Below, one piece after another: positions 60,103-64,000 of a stretch of 64,000 nt of DNA. Each line of letters starts with the position of its first letter. Within the stretch, counting starts at the first letter, position 1. The notes under the pieces were generated by a model that was not told the DNA's origin, did no database searches, and saw nothing but the letters and a program-made list of their open reading frames with translations. A program made the translations under genes and the position numbers. This stretch comes from Gymnogyps californianus (taxonomy: Eukaryota > Chordata > Aves > Accipitriformes > Cathartidae), in the NCBI RefSeq assembly GCF_018139145.2, contig NC_059478.1, positions 2,046,001 to 2,110,000 of the forward strand, in the 5' to 3' direction.

Positions 60103-63100
60103 AAAAAAAAAAGAGTAAGAGCATGCAGAGCACAGGAACTAATTCTATGGCAGAGTGTGATTAATTTAGGAAGGGTTTTGTATGATAATGAAGTTTTCTG
60201 GGATAGCAGATCCCAAGACTGTCCCTTCTAGTGCCATGTTTGTAAACTGAAATCTGCGTTACCAAGAGGTATCCCACTGTTTTGCTCTTGTCTCAGGCAT
60301 TGGCTGGGTATCTCCAGAGCCACACGGTGTTGGGGTGAAGAACCCAACGGGGGCAGACATGCCCACGCTCCAGCCACGTCCACCGTTGTCCCTTCTGGGC
60401 AGATGGTGGCCAATGAACCAGCAGTGGCCACCATTCCCATAGGTATGGGTCTGGCTTGGTGAGTATGGACTAGCCACTGAGGATAACATTTCCAAAGGTC
60501 ACCATTAATGTTTTAATGTTTGTGGACATTTGGTGGAGGTAAGGGGTTTTGGGGCTTTGTTTGTTTGTTTGTTTCCTTTGCCTGTCCATTTTCTCCAACT
60601 TCAGCTGAACATGTCCACCTCCATCCTCATTGCTGTGATGAATGTACTGTCCTTTTTTCTCAGCTCTGGTATCATGTTCAAAGGAAACTCAGTGTCTGAA
60701 GACTGCCTCATTGCTTTTTCTGAGCCTTGTCCCATATTTATCAGTGTAATAAAACAGCTGCAAGCTGCCTCCATAGAGATTTGTTTGGTTGGTTTTTTGT
60801 TTGGGTTTTTTTTTTTATAAACATGCCAGGTGATTTATTTAAGAGTTTTCATATCAGGTTCACCTGACAGAACATTGCTGTAATAATTTGAAATTTGTTT
60901 CCATTTATGTGTTCTTTCTAGCAGATCCTGACAACAGAAGACCACTAATAAATAGGAGATGAATTATATTAATCCTTTCTGCCATTTACAGAAATGTTTT
61001 TTCCCCCCTCCATATTTCAACTCACTCCCTAGTCATATCATTCTTTGCTGAGTTACAACAATGTGGAAAAACAGCCTTTTTAGAAGTAGTGATATTCTAC
61101 TTTTTTCTCACAGGGACACCAAACATCTGGCTTCAAAGATAATGGCAGTAATAGTTATTTGCATCATAACCCGAGCTAACTTGATAGCTGAAAGCTGCTG
61201 TTATTATCTCTCAGCCTCCTAACCTGTCCCCAGCGAGACAAGGAAGTATGAAATGCTCTGCCATTTCTCTCTCTAATCCTAAACTTTATGAAATGCATGT
61301 GACATGACACCGAAGAAAATTGGCTGCAAGGTTGCCTTTTGTGTTTGTTCTACATACGTAAATGAATCAAGCAGGCTGAATCTAAATAAATAAATAAAAG
61401 CAAATATTGAAATGTTGTTTCTCAAAAGAGAAGTGCAAACTCATAATAATTCCCCTAATAGACCGTCAGCTGCTCAGAGGCGTTGCTGGCAGAGGGAAAT
61501 AGTTACCTCAGAAGAACAGAGGTAATAATGAGTCAAGTTGTTCTTACTCATTATCATGAGAAGGATCTGCAGGGTGAACAACTCAGATATGCGGTTTATC
61601 CAAGTCACGGTTCTGCCGCTTTTATTAATATGATCAAACATAAGACATCTACTTGGTGGTAGTTGGACCAGCGCTACTTCCCAATGTAGAGTATGCAGCT
61701 GCAAGAAAGAGCTGCTACCAGACATCCTGGTACCCTGCTCACATGGTGGTCTCCTTTTGGGCTCCAGTGACCCCTCTGAGCAGCTTTCATCCTGTCCCAG
61801 CCTGTGCCTGGGGGTGGGAGCTGTGTATGGTTACAGAGGACTGAGGGATGGAAGAGATGCTTCAAAGCCTCCCTCCCTCACTGCCCATTTTCTTCTAAGC
61901 TCTGTGGTGCTCCTTCTGCAGTTTCTGTGGAAAGGTGAGGAAGTCAAACAGGTTAGAAAACATCAAAAGTTCTGATTTTCAAACTCTGCAGTTTTAGTGG
62001 TGCATTTGTGTAAGTTATAATATATTCACCTAGGAAAGGTTATATAGGCAGGAAATGGAAGTGATAAGATCCAGACGGGACAAACAACTATTTTTAGTAT
62101 TATCTCCTGACCTTTCCATTGCCTTCCTGAAAAAATTTCAGTCCTGATACAGCACTCTGTCAAACAGCTACCAAAACCCATACAGAATGTAAGTTTTATG
62201 AGTTCCACCATCAAAAAGCTACTGCCATCATTTTTTTAGACTGATGCTGGATGCTCCTCCTTTAAATTCTGCAAGACTGTTTCATCAATGTGGCAATCAC
62301 ATGCACTCATATTGGTGCCTCTGTGTGTGTGTGTGTGTATGTATACCGTCTCCAAGTGGAGACAGGGTTTTTTTGTTGTTTTTTAAACAAAAATATCTTG
62401 GACTCACTGACAGGGGTTATTTTGCTTTGTAAAAGGAGCAATTTGGCATGGACAAAAGCTGCATTTTCCCATGCTGTTATCAACAATAAATAGGTCCATC
62501 GCTACCAAGGCTTCCACATTGTCAGCTGTTATAACACCAGTGTACATATCCAGTGCAAGCATTCTGTCAGACTTTTTATTATATATATCCATGCTCGGGT
62601 ATATCTCAGCTATATCTCTCAGTACTCCCTTATTTCCGATACAGATTTATCTCTGTCCCCTCAGAACTGTCGTTTGCTCCCTTTTATTACTGTGAAATAT
62701 TTGCAGGCCAATAGCTGAATCATAAAACACAGGTCAGGGAACAGTACCCTGTGTTCACAACATGCAGATCCAGTTCCTCCCCTTTCCCATCCTTTTCGGC
62801 TTTGTGGATTTACAATGTCTTGTTTTCCTTTCTCCGGGTCCTTGTGCTATGTGGTGTTTCTCATATTTAGAGCTTGGCAGGCTGAGAAACGTGATCTTGG
62901 TTCTAGGAACGGACTGCAGAGTCTTGGCACAACTGCCTATACAGATGCAAATATACTGAAAGCGCTCGTTATCTGAGAAACCCCTAGCTCTTCAAAAGCA
63001 AATAAACCTCTTTTTTTCTCCCCTTCTTCCCATTACAGGACGCTTCCATTTAAAAATAAGACAAGAAGACCATTTTAGAAATACCTTCCATGCTTTCCAA

Positions 63101-64000
63101 AAATACAGCAAGCTCACAGTCTTTGGCTCCTCTCCTAAACATCCTGTAAATCTTATGCAATTCCCAAATACTCTTCCTAATGCATCCCCTAAATGCAACC
63201 CCTAAATGTATCCATCCCCTGCCCCTAGGCAGTGATGCCCCTCAGTCTGTGAGATGACCTGGGGAGCGGTGACTCACCCCAATGGGTACCACCCAGTCCG
63301 TGGGGCAGATGGTCTCCCAGTACAGCCAGGTCAGGGACTGGGTTATTGGGGTTCATCCCATCCCTACCTGCCCTGCCTTGTGCCCCTGTGCTCCTCAGCG
63401 TGTATGGAGATCAGCTTTTTATCACATCACCTAACAATGGTTGAAAACAATGCCCAAGTTTGGAGGGTTTTTTTGGTGTGTTGTCCTGAAAATGTTAATG
63501 AAGGTATTTCACATAATCAACCCTCTTCGTTTCAGACAAATGCTGATCCCCTTTGGGAATAGAAGAGCTGAAAAAAATTTCATTCACCAGCCAGAATATA
63601 AATAATATCAAGGCTGACTAGGGGTGAAAGGACTGACAATATGAGAGATGGCTGATGCTGTTTTCATGGCCCTGTGCTCTACTAAATAGAGAAAAGAAGT
63701 ATCCAGCCATGAACCAAAGAACAGAAAAAGCAGGAGCAGAGAGCTTAGGAGGGCAAAACAAAACTTCTGTAGATCTTATTTTTACAGTATAATACAGAGA
63801 AGAAACTGAGGCTAAAATGCTCTTAATGTCTCTAGGGCATGATTGAAATCTTTGAATCCACTGTGATTTTTCAAGTGCAAGTTGAACTGAGCTGAAAGGA
63901 TGCTAATCAAGTGAGGAAGAATGAAGCTCAGAACTGGGACCATACTCAAAATTTGGTCTGCTGACCACCTTTGTCATAACTGCTAACACAATCTAAGTCA
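60103..64000. other. Single-copy stretch, no gene seen
   Basis: Simple repeats include A12 at about 60101-60112, (GTTT)n at 60557-60572, (AAAT)n at 61384-61398 and (GT)n at 62321-62338. GC-richer patches lie at 60290-60440 and 63235-63400 but show no recognisable coding or repeat identity. Confidence 0.5.

Noticed and set aside
1..64000. CRISPR array, tRNA or rRNA genes, bacterial operon or phage system
   Set aside because: No regularly spaced identical repeats, no cloverleaf with A/B boxes noticed, and no bacterial gene organisation. The repeats are those of a bird genome.

Overview
The window reads as a piece of a bird genome, most likely a gene desert. I find no protein-coding gene, exon chain, tRNA, rRNA or CRISPR array on either strand. 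The avian assignment rests on the interspersed repeats. There are many copies of the chicken-repeat-1 (CR1) LINE, with its typical 3' end of repeated ATTCTATG words. There are also five solo LTRs of one endogenous-retrovirus family whose ends read TGTC(C/G)TGGTTT. From memory that LTR type is common in bird genomes; naming a species or order would be a guess.

Layout. Positions 1-2530 hold an old, badly decayed tandem repeat with telomere-like TTAGGG words. From 2531 to about 22 kb lies AT-rich single-copy DNA. It is broken by minus-strand CR1 fragments (3315, 6463, 14130, 19184), two minus-strand solo LTRs (8983-9600, 20982-21586) and an unclassified dispersed repeat (about 13600-13830). From 22.8 to 29.2 kb there is a LINE-rich block on the plus strand: a fairly young CR1 reverse-transcriptase remnant, an older CR1 directly behind it, a segment with about 31-bp tandem units, and a long ancient CR1 that still shows the end of its endonuclease domain. 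From 34 to 47.9 kb come a short CR1 piece, two nearly identical solo LTRs each with its own perfect 5-bp target duplication, a fifth solo LTR in the opposite orientation, a second copy of the dispersed repeat, and the best preserved CR1 (375-codon reading frame with intact reverse-transcriptase motifs). From 47.9 to 64 kb is mostly single-copy DNA with microsatellites, plus a very old LINE trace near 59.9-60.1 kb recognisable only from two reverse-transcriptase motifs.

Function. The only coding information visible is reverse transcriptase from dead LINE copies. None is complete: all are 5'-truncated and carry stops or frameshifts. The LTRs keep recognisable TATA and poly(A) signals and could in principle act as promoters, but they have no retroviral genes beside them. 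Several AT-rich, homeodomain-site-rich stretches (about 12.4-12.8, 15.88-16.68, 17.16-17.6 and 35.4-35.65 kb) look like candidate conserved enhancers. That needs a cross-species alignment. I did not find an undescribed biological system here.
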